From: Amycolatopsis anabasis
GTDB lineage: Bacteria; Actinomycetota; Actinomycetes; Mycobacteriales; Pseudonocardiaceae
Direction: 5' to 3'
Assembly: GCF_009765355.1 (NCBI RefSeq)
Contig: NZ_VTHK01000041.1
Span: forward strand, 19,475 to 83,474
DNA length: 64,000 bases
Both the position numbers and the translations under genes were made by a program. This document shows, piece by piece, positions 51,867 to 60,662 of this stretch (positions are counted from its first letter, which is position 1; every line of letters begins with the position of its first letter). The notes under the pieces are model-generated. The model had not been told where the DNA came from. It saw only the letters and a list, made by a program, of their open reading frames with translations, and searched no databases.

Positions 51867-52373
51867 ATGATCGAGCGGGACCTGCGGCGGCGCTGCGCTG
51901 ATGCTGTGCGGGATCTTGTCTTTCCGCAACCTTTTTCGGCGAAGAAGCTTTGCGCGAGTGTTGCCAGGCAGCGCGGGCGCCCCCTCTACCTGCACCAATT
52001 CAGCGCGGACTGGGTCGGCGGGGAGAATTTGTGCGGGGTGTGGATCGGCACGGACGTCGCTGATCACATCTTCTTCGAGCAGCAAACCTCACCATTTCAT
52101 CAGGAACACATCATCCTGCACGAACTCGGGCACATGATCTTCGAGCATGCCATGCCGGAGCTGCTGGACCAGTTCGACCCCACGGTGTTCGACGACGGCG
52201 CGAACCTGGCCCACGTCCAGAACGCCCTGCTGCGGGCCAGCTACACGACGCAGCAGGAGCAGGAGGCGGAACTGGTGGCCAGCCTCATCCTGACCCGCGC
52301 GGGCTGGGATCGCACCTCGTCGCCGCGCGGGGAGACCAGGGCGGTGCGGGCGGCGCTCGGCCTCGACGAGTAG
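51867..52373 (+). CDS. ImmA/IrrE-type zinc metallopeptidase-like protein
   Basis: This 168-residue protein has the HELGH zinc motif in HIILHELGHMIFEH and a downstream Glu in QQEQEAELVASLIL, the ImmA/IrrE (COG2856) arrangement. In ICEBs1 and Deinococcus, such proteins cleave an XRE-type repressor after a signal. Here it is cotranscribed with an XRE gene, suggesting the same logic for the transporter and the AsnB/TrpC cluster. The signal is unknown. It converges on asnB with an 8-nt gap. Confidence 0.82.
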   Translation: MIERDLRRRCADAVRDLVFPQPFSAKKLCASVARQRGRPLYLHQFSADWVGGENLCGVWIGTDVADHIFFEQQTSPFHQEHIILHELGHMIFEHAMPELLDQFDPTVFDDGANLAHVQNALLRASYTTQQEQEAELVASLILTRAGWDRTSSPRGETRAVRAALGLDE

Positions 52374-52381
52374 CGGCACTG

Positions 52382-54220
52382 TCAGGCGAGCCGCAGCCGC
52401 GGCCGGTAGACCTCCATCCAGGTGACGAAATCCAGCAGGTACTCCAGGTGCTTGCGGGTCGGGCCGGTGATCGCGCCCGGTTCGGCGGCGGCGACCCGAC
52501 GAGCCCAGGCGCGGTCGAAGAAATCGAACACCCGGTGGTCTCCCTCGCCCAGCAGCTGACCGAGCTGCTGCTGCACGGCCATCACGTACTTGACGTCCTG
52601 CGTCGCGGGGAACGGGCTCTTCTTCCGCCGGGCCACCGCGTCGGGCAGCACGTCCGCGGTGGCCGCGCGCAGCAGGCTCTTCTCCCGCCCGTCGAAGGCC
52701 TTCATCGCCCAGGGCGCGTTGAACACGTACTGCACCAGCCGGTGATCGCAGAACGGCACCCGTACCTCCAGCCCGGTCGCCATGGTCATCCGGTCCTTGC
52801 GGTCGAGGAGCAGGCCGAGGTGCCGAGTCAGGTTGAGGTAGTCCACTTCTCGCATGCGCCGCTGCTCGGCGCTCTCGCCCTCGAGCACGGGCGCCTGGGC
52901 CATCGCCTGCTCGTAGTTGGTCCGGTTGAAGGCCGGGAGGTCGAGCAGGGCGGACATCTCCGGGGTCAGGGGCACCGGCGGTTTGGCGGCCTGGCCCGGC
53001 GGCGAAGCCATCCAGGGAAAGGTCGGCTGGGCGGCCCGCCCGTCGTGGCACCAGGGGTACCCGCCGAAGAGCTCGTCGGCCGACTCCCCGGACAGGGCCA
53101 CCGTCGACTGCTCGCGCACGGCCTGCGACAGCAGGAAGAGAGACAGGTCCATATCGCTGAACCCGCCCGGTACGCCGCGCGCGGTGACCACGGTGCGCCG
53201 CACCTCGGGATCGGCCATGGCGGAATAATCCAGCACGATGTCGCTGTGGTCGGTACCGGCGAACGCGGCGACCTGGTGCGCGTACGGCGTGTCCGGCGAG
53301 CCCCAGGTCTGGTTGGGGACGAACCTGGCCGTCTGCCCGGCGAAATCGACGGCGAAACTGCGGAGCCGGGCCTCGCGACCGGCGAGCCGTCGTGCGGCGA
53401 TACCGGTGACCGCGCTGGAATCCAGCCCGCCGGAGAGCAGGGAGCACAGCGGCACATCGGCGACGAGCTGACGTTCGATGACATCGTCGAGGAGTTCGCG
53501 GACCCGGGCCACGGTCGAGGGCAAGTCGTCGGTGTGCGGACGGGCCTCGAGTTTCCAGTACACCCGCTCCCGGCAACCCGCCCGATCGGCGACCACGAGC
53601 GCCCCGGGCAGCACCTCGTGCATACCCGCCCAGCTCGCCCTGCCGGGAGTCTTGTCGCGCACCAGGAACTGGCTCACGTGTTCGGCGTCGACCACCGGTT
53701 CGGCCAGCGGGTTCGCCAGGATGGCCCGCGGCTCGGAGCCGAACAGCACACCGTCGTCGGTCGGGAAGTAGAACAGCGGCTTGACCCCGAGCCGGTCGCG
53801 GACGAGCAGCAGCCGATCGGTCCGGCCGTCCCAGATGGCGAACGCGTACATGCCGTTGAGGTGATCGACGAGCTCGTCGCCCCATTCCAGGTACGCGTGC
53901 AGGACGACTTCGGTGTCGCTGGCCGTGGCGAACCGGTGGCCGCGGCGGCGCAGTTCGTCGCGGAGTTCGGTGAAGTTGTACGTTTCCCCGCTGTAGGTCA
54001 GCACAATGGCGCCCGACGGCAGCCGCAGTTCCATCGGCTGCGCGCCCCCGGGCGGGTCGATGACCGACAGCCGGCGGTGCCCGAGGGCGGCCGTCGGGGA
54101 GATCCAGGTGCCCGCGGCGTCCGGTCCGCGCCGCGCCATGGTCTCGGTCATCGCGTCGACGGTTTGTTCCTCGGTGGTCAGGTCGCGGCGATACGCGATC
54201 CAACCGGTAATTCCACACAC
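52382..54220 (-). CDS. asnB: asparagine synthetase-like (class B, glutamine-hydrolysing)
   Basis: This 612-residue enzyme has the Ntn glutaminase domain starting MCGITGW, with Cys2 as nucleophile, and RRLSVID and SDTEVVL as the glutamine pocket. The ATP-PPase synthetase domain has SGGLDSS (263-269) and LSGESADELFGGY. It should transfer ammonia to an adenylated carboxylate. The oxyanion-loop NGEIYN of housekeeping AsnB is SGETYN (79-83), a change common in actinobacterial AsnB copies near biosynthetic genes. It is the last gene of the TrpC, MAB_1171c, AsnB operon. In that context it may amidate a small carboxylate or form an amide bond rather than make asparagine; that is inference. Confidence 0.88.
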   Translation of the reverse strand: MCGITGWIAYRRDLTTEEQTVDAMTETMARRGPDAAGTWISPTAALGHRRLSVIDPPGGAQPMELRLPSGAIVLTYSGETYNFTELRDELRRRGHRFATASDTEVVLHAYLEWGDELVDHLNGMYAFAIWDGRTDRLLLVRDRLGVKPLFYFPTDDGVLFGSEPRAILANPLAEPVVDAEHVSQFLVRDKTPGRASWAGMHEVLPGALVVADRAGCRERVYWKLEARPHTDDLPSTVARVRELLDDVIERQLVADVPLCSLLSGGLDSSAVTGIAARRLAGREARLRSFAVDFAGQTARFVPNQTWGSPDTPYAHQVAAFAGTDHSDIVLDYSAMADPEVRRTVVTARGVPGGFSDMDLSLFLLSQAVREQSTVALSGESADELFGGYPWCHDGRAAQPTFPWMASPPGQAAKPPVPLTPEMSALLDLPAFNRTNYEQAMAQAPVLEGESAEQRRMREVDYLNLTRHLGLLLDRKDRMTMATGLEVRVPFCDHRLVQYVFNAPWAMKAFDGREKSLLRAATADVLPDAVARRKKSPFPATQDVKYVMAVQQQLGQLLGEGDHRVFDFFDRAWARRVAAAEPGAITGPTRKHLEYLLDFVTWMEVYRPRLRLA

Positions 54221-54222
54221 GT

Positions 54223-55365
54223 TCAGGCTCCCGCGGTTGGCGCGTTCCGGTAGACCTTGGCCACCTTCCGGAGGAATTCGATCTCGGTGGTCACATTGGC
54301 GCCGCCGAGGCTGGCGACGTTCAGCGGATGCGGCTGGGCCGGTGTGCCGTTGAGCTTCGCCTCCCTGGCCAGCCGCAGCCAGTGCGCGGTGATCAGCGGT
54401 TCCTGGTCCGGTTCGCCGGCGTCGCCGGCGACCGCGCGCTGGATGTCGGCGAGCTGCCGCGGTTCCACGTAGTCGCGCAGAACCAGGATGGCATCACGGA
54501 TTTCCACCACGATCCGGTACAGCGAGAGGCGCAACGCCCGGGTCGAGAGCACCAGCGCCCGGGCCCGCGAACTGGGGCGGGTCAACGCGACCTGCGGCAC
54601 CGCGTCGGTGAGCTCCGACCAGATCGGCCGAAGCTGCCAGAAGGAGCGCAGGTCGCGCGCCCTGCCGGTGAGGACGAACACCAGCGGGATGGCGGTGGCC
54701 GTCGCGTAGAGCAGGCCGGCGCAGCCGACGATGAGGGGAGCCGCGGCCGGGATGCCCGCGAAGCGCGTGAACAGGACGATCGCGTTGCCCAGCCAGTACG
54801 CACCGAACAGGCCCGCGCCCACCCCGAAAAGCCGGAGGGCGATCCGCAGGACCAGGGTGTCTCCCCGCCGGCTGTACCGCCAGCAGACGACGACACAGGC
54901 CGCGTTCACGCCGATGTGGGTGGCCGCCGCCACCAGCCAGTAGGCCGGCGAGGGCGACGGGTAGCCGACCAGCGGGATCCGGTGCAGCAGGTGCTCGGGC
55001 GCGACGAGGTCGAGGATCACCATGGCCGTGATCACCGCGCCCGCCCCGCCGAACAGCAGCCACACCCGCCGCCGGATCCCGGCGGCGGTGGTCACGAAAT
55101 CCATCACCGCGAACGCGGAGAGAATGCCGAACAGGTTGCCCGCCAGCGGCACGTAGTGCGTTTGCCCGACCAGCCCGAACAGGGCGTTCACCACGGCCGG
55201 GTGGTGAATGGTGACCGCCCCGGCCGACATCGCGACCGCCACCCACAGCCCGCGCTGGGCGGGGGTCCGGACCACGACGGGCGCCCGGACCAGGGTGACC
55301 ACCCACATGCTGACGATCGCGATCGCCTGCACGTGGAGACCGAGGTTCCGCAGTACCTCAAGCAT
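54223..55365 (-). CDS. MAB_1171c-family membrane protein (DUF6545 C-terminal domain)
   Basis: This 380-residue protein has about seven N-terminal membrane helices. A cytoplasmic domain from about residue 245 (RSFWQLRPIWSELTDAVPQVAL; RIVVEIRDAILVLRDYV) matches the DUF6545 part of MAB_1171c-type 'putative transporters'. These occur repeatedly in actinobacteria next to XRE and ImmA/IrrE genes and specialised-metabolism genes, and their role is not established. A sensor that informs the IrrE/XRE pair is one possibility. Its start overlaps the trpC 3' end by 8 nt, and asnB follows after 2 nt. Confidence 0.82.
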   Translation of the reverse strand: MLEVLRNLGLHVQAIAIVSMWVVTLVRAPVVVRTPAQRGLWVAVAMSAGAVTIHHPAVVNALFGLVGQTHYVPLAGNLFGILSAFAVMDFVTTAAGIRRRVWLLFGGAGAVITAMVILDLVAPEHLLHRIPLVGYPSPSPAYWLVAAATHIGVNAACVVVCWRYSRRGDTLVLRIALRLFGVGAGLFGAYWLGNAIVLFTRFAGIPAAAPLIVGCAGLLYATATAIPLVFVLTGRARDLRSFWQLRPIWSELTDAVPQVALTRPSSRARALVLSTRALRLSLYRIVVEIRDAILVLRDYVEPRQLADIQRAVAGDAGEPDQEPLITAHWLRLAREAKLNGTPAQPHPLNVASLGGANVTTEIEFLRKVAKVYRNAPTAGA

Positions 55366-56170
55366 GCTTTCCCGGAGCGACCCGGCGGCGAGCCGGCACC
55401 CCGGTCAAGCTTCGCAGCGCGGAGCCCGGATCTTCGCTACGCAGCAGGGTTTCGCCGATGAGCGCGGAATCGAACCCGTCACCCGCCGCCCGTTCGACGT
55501 CCGACCGATCGCGCAGTCCGCTCTCGGCCACGCTGACCACGCCGTCGGGGATCAGCGACCGCAGCCGTGCGGCGCGGTCCACGTCGACGGTGAACGTGTT
55601 GAGGTCGCGGTTGTTGATCCCGATGATGGTCGCCCCGACCCGCACCGCGCGCTCGATCTCCGCTTCGTCGAAGGCTTCGACGAGCGGATCCAGGCCCAGT
55701 CCCCGGGCGGTCGCCACGATATCGGCGAGTTCGCTGTCGTCCACCGATCGGACCACCACGAGAACGCCGTCCGCGCCGCACGCGTGCGCCAGTTCGACCT
55801 CGCGGGGATCGACGACGAAATCCTTGTAGAGCACCGGGATCTCGACCGCGCGGGCGGCCTGCGCGACCAGATCGGGGGAGCCGCCGAAGAACGGTTCGTT
55901 CGCCAGGACCGAGATGGCCCGGGCGCCGTTGGCCTCGTAGGTCTTGGCCAGCGGTACCGCCTTCTCGACCGGCCACAGGTCGCCCTTCGCCGGAGATCGG
56001 GGCTTCACCTCCGCGATGATCGCGATGTCGGACTGCGTCAGCGCCGACGCGAATCGCCCTTCCCGCGCCGGGCGGGGACGCTGTCCCGCCGGCGGGAGCG
56101 GCCCGTCACCCGATCCCCACTGCTCCCGCTTCGCTGCGACAATGCGCGCAATCATTTCGTCCAAGCGCAC
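55358..56170 (-). CDS. trpC: indole-3-glycerol phosphate synthase, stand-alone copy
   Basis: This 270-residue TIM-barrel enzyme keeps the known catalytic residues: Glu and Lys in IAEVKPRSPAKG, Lys in VLYKDFVVD, Glu in DPLVEAFD, Asn in IGINNRDLNTF and Glu-Ser in VAESGL. It converts CdRP to indole-3-glycerol phosphate. The GTG start has GGGGAG upstream. It heads an operon with a MAB_1171c membrane protein and an AsnB, with no other trp genes nearby. It is therefore probably not the housekeeping copy but one serving an indole-containing product or a tryptophan supply for the cluster. Confidence 0.88.
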   Translation of the reverse strand: MRLDEMIARIVAAKREQWGSGDGPLPPAGQRPRPAREGRFASALTQSDIAIIAEVKPRSPAKGDLWPVEKAVPLAKTYEANGARAISVLANEPFFGGSPDLVAQAARAVEIPVLYKDFVVDPREVELAHACGADGVLVVVRSVDDSELADIVATARGLGLDPLVEAFDEAEIERAVRVGATIIGINNRDLNTFTVDVDRAARLRSLIPDGVVSVAESGLRDRSDVERAAGDGFDSALIGETLLRSEDPGSALRSLTGVPARRRVAPGKHA

Positions 56171-56199
56171 GAAAACTCCCCACGGTGACAGGCTTCGAA

Positions 56200-56425
56200 A
56201 GCGTACGCGGCGAGTTTAGTAGTACCGGTGCGAGCGACAACAGTGCGGTCGTCCGGGGCATAAACCGGAGCGGCGTCGAGTTGAAATAAGAAGTGCCGCG
56301 CTCTACCAGCCTGGGGGTCACCGGGAGCGCGGCACCGGAAATAACCATACCCCGATACTTAGCAACGGGTCAATCCCTGTTGTATCGTACGCTGAGAAAT
56401 ACAATGACCGTAACCTTAGCGTACG
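56200..56425. promoter_or_regulatory. repeated AGCGTACG elements upstream of trpC
   Basis: AGCGTACG occurs at 56200-56207, inverted at 56386-56393 and direct at 56418-56425; the last two form a dyad with 24 bp between the arms. The inverted copy extends to CGTACGCTGAGAAAT, close to CGTACGCTGGGAAAA upstream of the MHS gene. This points to one regulator, most simply the XRE protein, acting at both ends of the cluster. Confidence 0.45.
56293..56335. other. 11-bp hairpin with tRNA-like loop in the trpC leader region
   Basis: GTGCCGCGCTC (56293-56303) and GAGCGCGGCAC (56325-56335) form a perfect stem with a 21-nt loop. It lies 123 bp before the trpC start. On the minus strand, the trpC sense strand, it contains GGCTGGTAGAGCGCGGCAC, which recalls a tRNA D-arm, but no complete tRNA can be folded. 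It may be a leader attenuator or a terminator for transcription toward trpC. Confidence 0.45.
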
Positions 56426-56730
56426 GTTCCGGGGTGAGCCCCGGGCTTTCTTTGCGATTCCGGGTGCCGGTTGTGTGGCGGTTTCGCGCCGCCGATCCGC
56501 TGCGGCTGGGGCAAGTCCCCGAACGAGCGGCTGATGAGTCGCCCGTGCGGCCGCACGGGCGGGTGCTTGCCGGATTGATCGAAGTCTTCGAATGCGAAAT
56601 CGGTGCAGCCCTGCCGACGACCGTCGTGTCGAGTGTTGCGCAACCGGGGCCCCGGGTCTTGACCAGGGGAGAAATCGGGAATTCCCTCGAATGCCGGGTG
56701 CGCTATCAGAGACTGGATTACTCGACGTAG
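56404..56730 (+). CDS. possible small protein, doubtful
   Basis: An ATG at 56404 opens a 108-residue frame to a TAG at 56730 (MTVTLAYGSGVSPGLSLRF at the start, RVRYQRLDYST at the end). No ribosome site is clear, no domain is recognised and the frame crosses a 22-bp palindrome at 56540-56561. It lies in the 676-bp gap between trpC and the nitrilase gene, and is listed only because that gap has no better candidate. Confidence 0.15.
   Translation: MTVTLAYGSGVSPGLSLRFRVPVVWRFRAADPLRLGQVPERAADESPVRPHGRVLAGLIEVFECEIGAALPTTVVSSVAQPGPRVLTRGEIGNSLECRVRYQRLDYST
56540..56561. repeat. 22-bp perfect palindrome
   Basis: The sequence centred on CGGCCG is fully self-complementary over 22 bases (core GCCCGTGCGGCCGCACGGGC at 56541-56560). 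It lies in the trpC-nitrilase gap, about 370 bp from trpC and 290 bp after the nitrilase stop. The function is unknown: operator, terminator for the nitrilase gene or mobile-element remnant. Confidence 0.6.
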
Positions 56731-56846
56731 CGAAAAATCATGCCCACGCCGCTCCGCCGGATGGCCTCGCTGAGCTGGCGATTGTCAATCGTGGCATTGC
56801 CGAGTCGCGAAGTGACAAGTGCGCCAAAGGTTCTCGGTCCCCGCGA

Positions 56847-57566
56847 TCAGGCGAGCACGGCCCGCGTTAGGGCACCGGTTTCCGGCCCGGCCTGCGCGAC
56901 CACGATTCCGTCCGGTCCCCAGATGCCCGAACAACCGGCGGTCCGGGTGTAGCCGCCACCGGTCGGCCCGGCGAAACTGGCCACCGCGACCCAGACGGAA
57001 TGCTCGGTGGCGATCCGCCGGGCGCGTTCGCCCAGCACGGCCGCGTCCTCGGCGTGCTCCGCGACGGCGGCGACGTAGGCGTCGATGCCGAGGGCCGCGG
57101 TGTCGGCGGCGTGCCGCGCGACGCCGGTGTCCTTGCAGACGGCCAGTCCGAGCCGCCAGCCGTCGACCTCGAGGACGGCCGGTTCGCCGCCCGGGGCGAA
57201 CCGTTCGGGTTCCGCGCCGCCCAGCCACATCTTGTGGTATGCCACCGTGGCGCCGGTGCCGTCGACGGCCAGCAGGGACAGGTGCGGTCGGCCCGCCGCA
57301 CCCCGCGCCGGGGCGCCGGCGAGCGCGACGGCGCCCGCCTCGGCGCAGGCCTCGACCATCGGCGAAAGGCGCGGATCGTCGGCGGCGATCGCCGGGGTGT
57401 CCAGTTCGTATCCGGTCAGGGAGAGTTCGGGGAAGACCACCACCCGCGCGTCCGCGGCGCGGATCGCCGCCGCGTGCGTCACGGCGTTCGCCGCGACGTC
57501 GTGCGACACGCACGGCGGCTGGGCCACGGCGATGGCCAGCGGATCGCGCATCCCTCGAGTGATCAC
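56847..57566 (-). CDS. nitrilase-superfamily carbon-nitrogen hydrolase
   Basis: This 239-residue enzyme has the Glu-Lys-Cys triad of the nitrilase superfamily: Glu in VVFPELSLTGYEL, Lys in AYHKMWLGG and Cys in LAVCKDTGV. It should hydrolyse a small amide, ureido or nitrile group. It is shorter than most members (about 260-300 residues). GTG 57566 has GAGA upstream, while ATG 57551 would give the more usual N-terminus (RDPLAIAVAQ); the choice is open. No neighbour identifies the substrate. Confidence 0.82.
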   Translation of the reverse strand: MITRGMRDPLAIAVAQPPCVSHDVAANAVTHAAAIRAADARVVVFPELSLTGYELDTPAIAADDPRLSPMVEACAEAGAVALAGAPARGAAGRPHLSLLAVDGTGATVAYHKMWLGGAEPERFAPGGEPAVLEVDGWRLGLAVCKDTGVARHAADTAALGIDAYVAAVAEHAEDAAVLGERARRIATEHSVWVAVASFAGPTGGGYTRTAGCSGIWGPDGIVVAQAGPETGALTRAVLA

Positions 57567-57732
57567 CGACCGATGATCTCAGGCCCGCGCGCGGTGGCCA
57601 GCCGGTGCCGCGCGGTCTCCCGAATTGTGCGGTCACACACCTGCGTTCGGGTGGTCGGTGCCGTCGCACATCGACGCCGGTCGGCTGGTGCGCCAGGATG
57701 ATTTGCCGGGCGCCAGACCAACGGAGGTCACG

Positions 57733-59832
57733 ATGCGACGTCTCGTCACCGCGATCCTCGCCGCCGCGACGGCGCTCGGCCTGGCGGTTCCGGCCGCGGC
57801 CTCCGCGGCACCGGCCGAGGTCCGGATCCAGGTGCTGTCCAACCGCGCGGATCTCGTGTCCGGTGGCGACGCGCTGGTCGAGGTCTCGGTTTCCGGGCCG
57901 GAACGGCCGCGGATCGACGTGGACGGCCGCGACGTCACCGGCCGGTTCGCGCCCGAACCCGGTGGCCGGTTCGTCGGCCTGGTCGACGGGTTGAAGAACG
58001 GCGCCAACGTGCTGTCCGCCCGGATCCCCGGCCGGGGCGCCCGGCTGACCATCACCAACCATCCGATCGGCGGCCCGGTGTTCGCCGGACCGCAGGTGCG
58101 GCCCTGGGCGTGCGGCACCGTGGCGGCCGGGCTCGGCGAACCGGTCGACGCGCAGTGCAACGCCCCGTCCGTGCGTTCCTACGTCTACCGGAACGCGGTG
58201 ACCGGCACGTTTCTCCCGTACGATCCGGCGCATCCGCCCCTGCCCGCGCTGGTCGCGAAGACCACCACCGACCAGGGCCGGACCGTGCCGTATGTCGTGC
58301 GGGTGGAGAAGGGCACGATGGACCGCGGCATCTACCAGCTGGCCGTCCTGGACGAACCCGGCGGCGAGGACCTGCCCCCGGCGTGGAACCACAAGCTGAG
58401 CGTCCGGTTCGAAGGCGGCGCGGGCGCCCACCACTCGCAGGACGCCCCGCCGGACGTGCTCGACCACGTCGCGCTGTCGCGGGGATTCCTGGTGGCCACC
58501 TCGGGGTTGCTGGTGCACGCGTCGAACGAGAACCAGGTGGTCTCCGCCGAGGCGCTGATGATGCTCAAGGAGCGCATCGTCGAGCGGTACGGCCGGATCC
58601 GGTACACCATCGGCAACGGCTGTTCCGGCGGTTCCATCCAGCAGCAGCTGATCGCCGGGATGTACCCCGGGCTGCTCGACGGGATCCAGCCCACGTGCAG
58701 CTATCCCGATCTGTGGACCACGGGCACCGAGGTCGCCGACTGCCACCTGCTGCTCAACTACTTCAACCACACCGCGCCCCTGCAGTGGCTCGACCCGGTG
58801 CGGCGCGCGGCCGTCGACGGGCACCAGAGCGTGCTCAACTGCGGCGCCTGGGAAGCCGCGTTCGGCGGGCTCGTCGATCCGGCCGCGGCGGCGAACTGCA
58901 ACCTGCCCGCGGACCAGGTCTACCACCCCCGGACCAATCCCGGTGGTGTGCGCTGCGCCGTGCAGGACTACCAGAAGGCGGTCTGGGGACCCCGGCCGCA
59001 GGACGGTTTCGCCAAGCGGCCGCTGGACAACGTCGGTGTCCAATATGGACTGAACGCGCTGAACCGCGGGGTGATCACGCCGGAGCAGTTCACCGATCTC
59101 AACGCCCGCGTCGGCGGCACGGGCATCGACTGGAACCTCCAGCCCGGCCGCATCGAGGCCGATCCGGGCGCGGCCGAGATCGCCCACCGCACCGGGCAGA
59201 TCACCGACGCCCGGCAACTCGCCACCGTCCCGATCATCGACCTCCGCCCGTACATCGAGCTCGAGATCCACACGTCGTTCCACAGTTACCAGATGCGGGC
59301 CAAACTGGATCGGGACAACGGCGGCCACGCCAACCAGGTCATCTGGACCTTCCCGGTCACCGATCTGGCCCTGCCGTTCCCGAACGGTGTCCTGGAGAAG
59401 TCCTTCGTGCTCCTGGACCAGTGGCTCGCCGGAATCGAGCGGGATTCCGGCAGCGCCCCGCTGGCCGCCAAGGTGATCCGGAACAAGCCGGGGACGGCCG
59501 TGGACACCTGCTGGATCCTCGGCGCGCGGGTGACCGACCCCGCGCGGTGCGCCGCGGCGTACCCGCACTACGGCGATTCGCGGATCGCGGCCGGGTCGCC
59601 CCTGGCCGACGATATTGTCAAATGTCAGCTCAAACCGCTGACTCCGACCGATTACCGGGTGTCGTTCACCGAACAGCAATGGGCACGACTCGAGCTGGCA
59701 TTTCCCGGTGGCGTGTGCGACTGGACGAAACCGGGCGTCGGCCAGCGGGCCTCGACGCCGTGGACCACGTTCGCGAACGGGCCCGGCGGGCGGCCCCTCG
59801 GCCCGCCGCCGGTGTCCACACCGGAGCGTTGA
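57733..59832 (+). CDS. secreted DUF6351-family alpha/beta-hydrolase-like protein
   Basis: The 699-residue protein has a signal peptide (about 1-27, ending ASA) and an N-terminal beta-sandwich (30-110). A large domain with a nucleophile-elbow-like GNGCSGGSIQQQ (near residue 300) follows. Many Cys (about nine in the mature part) suggest disulfides and an extracellular place. It matches the DUF6351 family of actinobacterial and fungal secreted proteins, thought to be hydrolases of the tannase/polymer-esterase type; no activity is proven. The ATG has ACGGAGG upstream. It is monocistronic. Confidence 0.78.
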   Translation: MRRLVTAILAAATALGLAVPAAASAAPAEVRIQVLSNRADLVSGGDALVEVSVSGPERPRIDVDGRDVTGRFAPEPGGRFVGLVDGLKNGANVLSARIPGRGARLTITNHPIGGPVFAGPQVRPWACGTVAAGLGEPVDAQCNAPSVRSYVYRNAVTGTFLPYDPAHPPLPALVAKTTTDQGRTVPYVVRVEKGTMDRGIYQLAVLDEPGGEDLPPAWNHKLSVRFEGGAGAHHSQDAPPDVLDHVALSRGFLVATSGLLVHASNENQVVSAEALMMLKERIVERYGRIRYTIGNGCSGGSIQQQLIAGMYPGLLDGIQPTCSYPDLWTTGTEVADCHLLLNYFNHTAPLQWLDPVRRAAVDGHQSVLNCGAWEAAFGGLVDPAAAANCNLPADQVYHPRTNPGGVRCAVQDYQKAVWGPRPQDGFAKRPLDNVGVQYGLNALNRGVITPEQFTDLNARVGGTGIDWNLQPGRIEADPGAAEIAHRTGQITDARQLATVPIIDLRPYIELEIHTSFHSYQMRAKLDRDNGGHANQVIWTFPVTDLALPFPNGVLEKSFVLLDQWLAGIERDSGSAPLAAKVIRNKPGTAVDTCWILGARVTDPARCAAAYPHYGDSRIAAGSPLADDIVKCQLKPLTPTDYRVSFTEQQWARLELAFPGGVCDWTKPGVGQRASTPWTTFANGPGGRPLGPPPVSTPER

Positions 59833-60049
59833 CGGCAGAATTCCTTGGTGTGAAGCCAAAGTGTCCGGCGTGAGCACGTCTTCGGCAATTCGATTCTGCC
59901 GGGTGTGATAAATCCTTTCCGCTCGCGATGAAAATTGGGTGAACGCCTTGTTGGCCGCCCGTTTCGCCCACTAGCGTCCCTGCCGGTGGATCCGGGGCCC
60001 TGGTTTTGCCATCAGTTGTTTCGTTCATTCACCGGAGAAAGGACTGGGA

Positions 60050-60652
60050 ATGACAGCGACAAAGGCAAAGCGTGCCAACCGCCGGTTGTTCAGGGCCGGA
60101 ATCGTCACCGCGGTCGCGATGGCTGCCACGGGTGTGCTGGGCGCCGGTACCGCGGGCGCCGCGGACAAGGCGTTGACCTGGAAGGGTGGCTTCCCGGTCA
60201 TCGGCGACCAGAGCGTGAAGTCGGTCATCCACGTGGACATCCCGGCGAAGGTGTCGAGCGGTCAGGCGGTTTCGGTGCCGTTCAGCATCGACGTGGACGC
60301 CGGTGCCGGTGCCGGTGACGGCCTGCGCCTGGTCGGCGCCAAGAAACTGGCTGGAACGATCAAGTCCTCGGTGACGCTCACCGCGTCGAACGGGCAGAGC
60401 GTCCCGCTGAAGATCGAACTGCCGATCCCGGACACCGAGGTGCCGAAGGAGGGGCCGCTGACCTTCGCCGCGAAGGGTTCGGTCGACTTCAAGGTCCCGG
60501 CCGGGGTGCCCGCGGGACCGGCGAAGACCGCCGTCGACGCGAAGGCCACCTCGCACATCGTCACGGACAGCCTGCTGGGCGAGTTCGACGTCAACCTGGT
60601 GCTCGACCCGCCGGACCAGGACACCGTCCTCGGGACGACCGAGGTCGGCTGA
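60050..60652 (+). CDS. secreted DUF6801-like protein
   Basis: This 200-residue secreted protein has a twin-basic N-terminus, a hydrophobic core and a cleavage site near GTAGAA. One beta-rich domain follows (GFPVIGDQSVKSVIHVDIPAKV; LTFAAKGSVDFKVPAG), matching the DUF6801 pattern of actinobacterial surface proteins. There is no Cys and no sorting signal. The role is unknown; an adhesive or wall-associated function is a guess. GGAGAAAGGA precedes the ATG, and a strong terminator follows 11 nt after the stop, which suggests an abundant transcript. Confidence 0.75.
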   Translation: MTATKAKRANRRLFRAGIVTAVAMAATGVLGAGTAGAADKALTWKGGFPVIGDQSVKSVIHVDIPAKVSSGQAVSVPFSIDVDAGAGAGDGLRLVGAKKLAGTIKSSVTLTASNGQSVPLKIELPIPDTEVPKEGPLTFAAKGSVDFKVPAGVPAGPAKTAVDAKATSHIVTDSLLGEFDVNLVLDPPDQDTVLGTTEVG

Positions 60653-60662
60653 TTCGTCGCGG

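Noticed and set aside
56293..56335. tRNA gene
   Set aside because: Only a D-arm-like stretch is present. No acceptor stem, anticodon arm or T-arm (GGTTCGAATCC-like) can be assembled around it.
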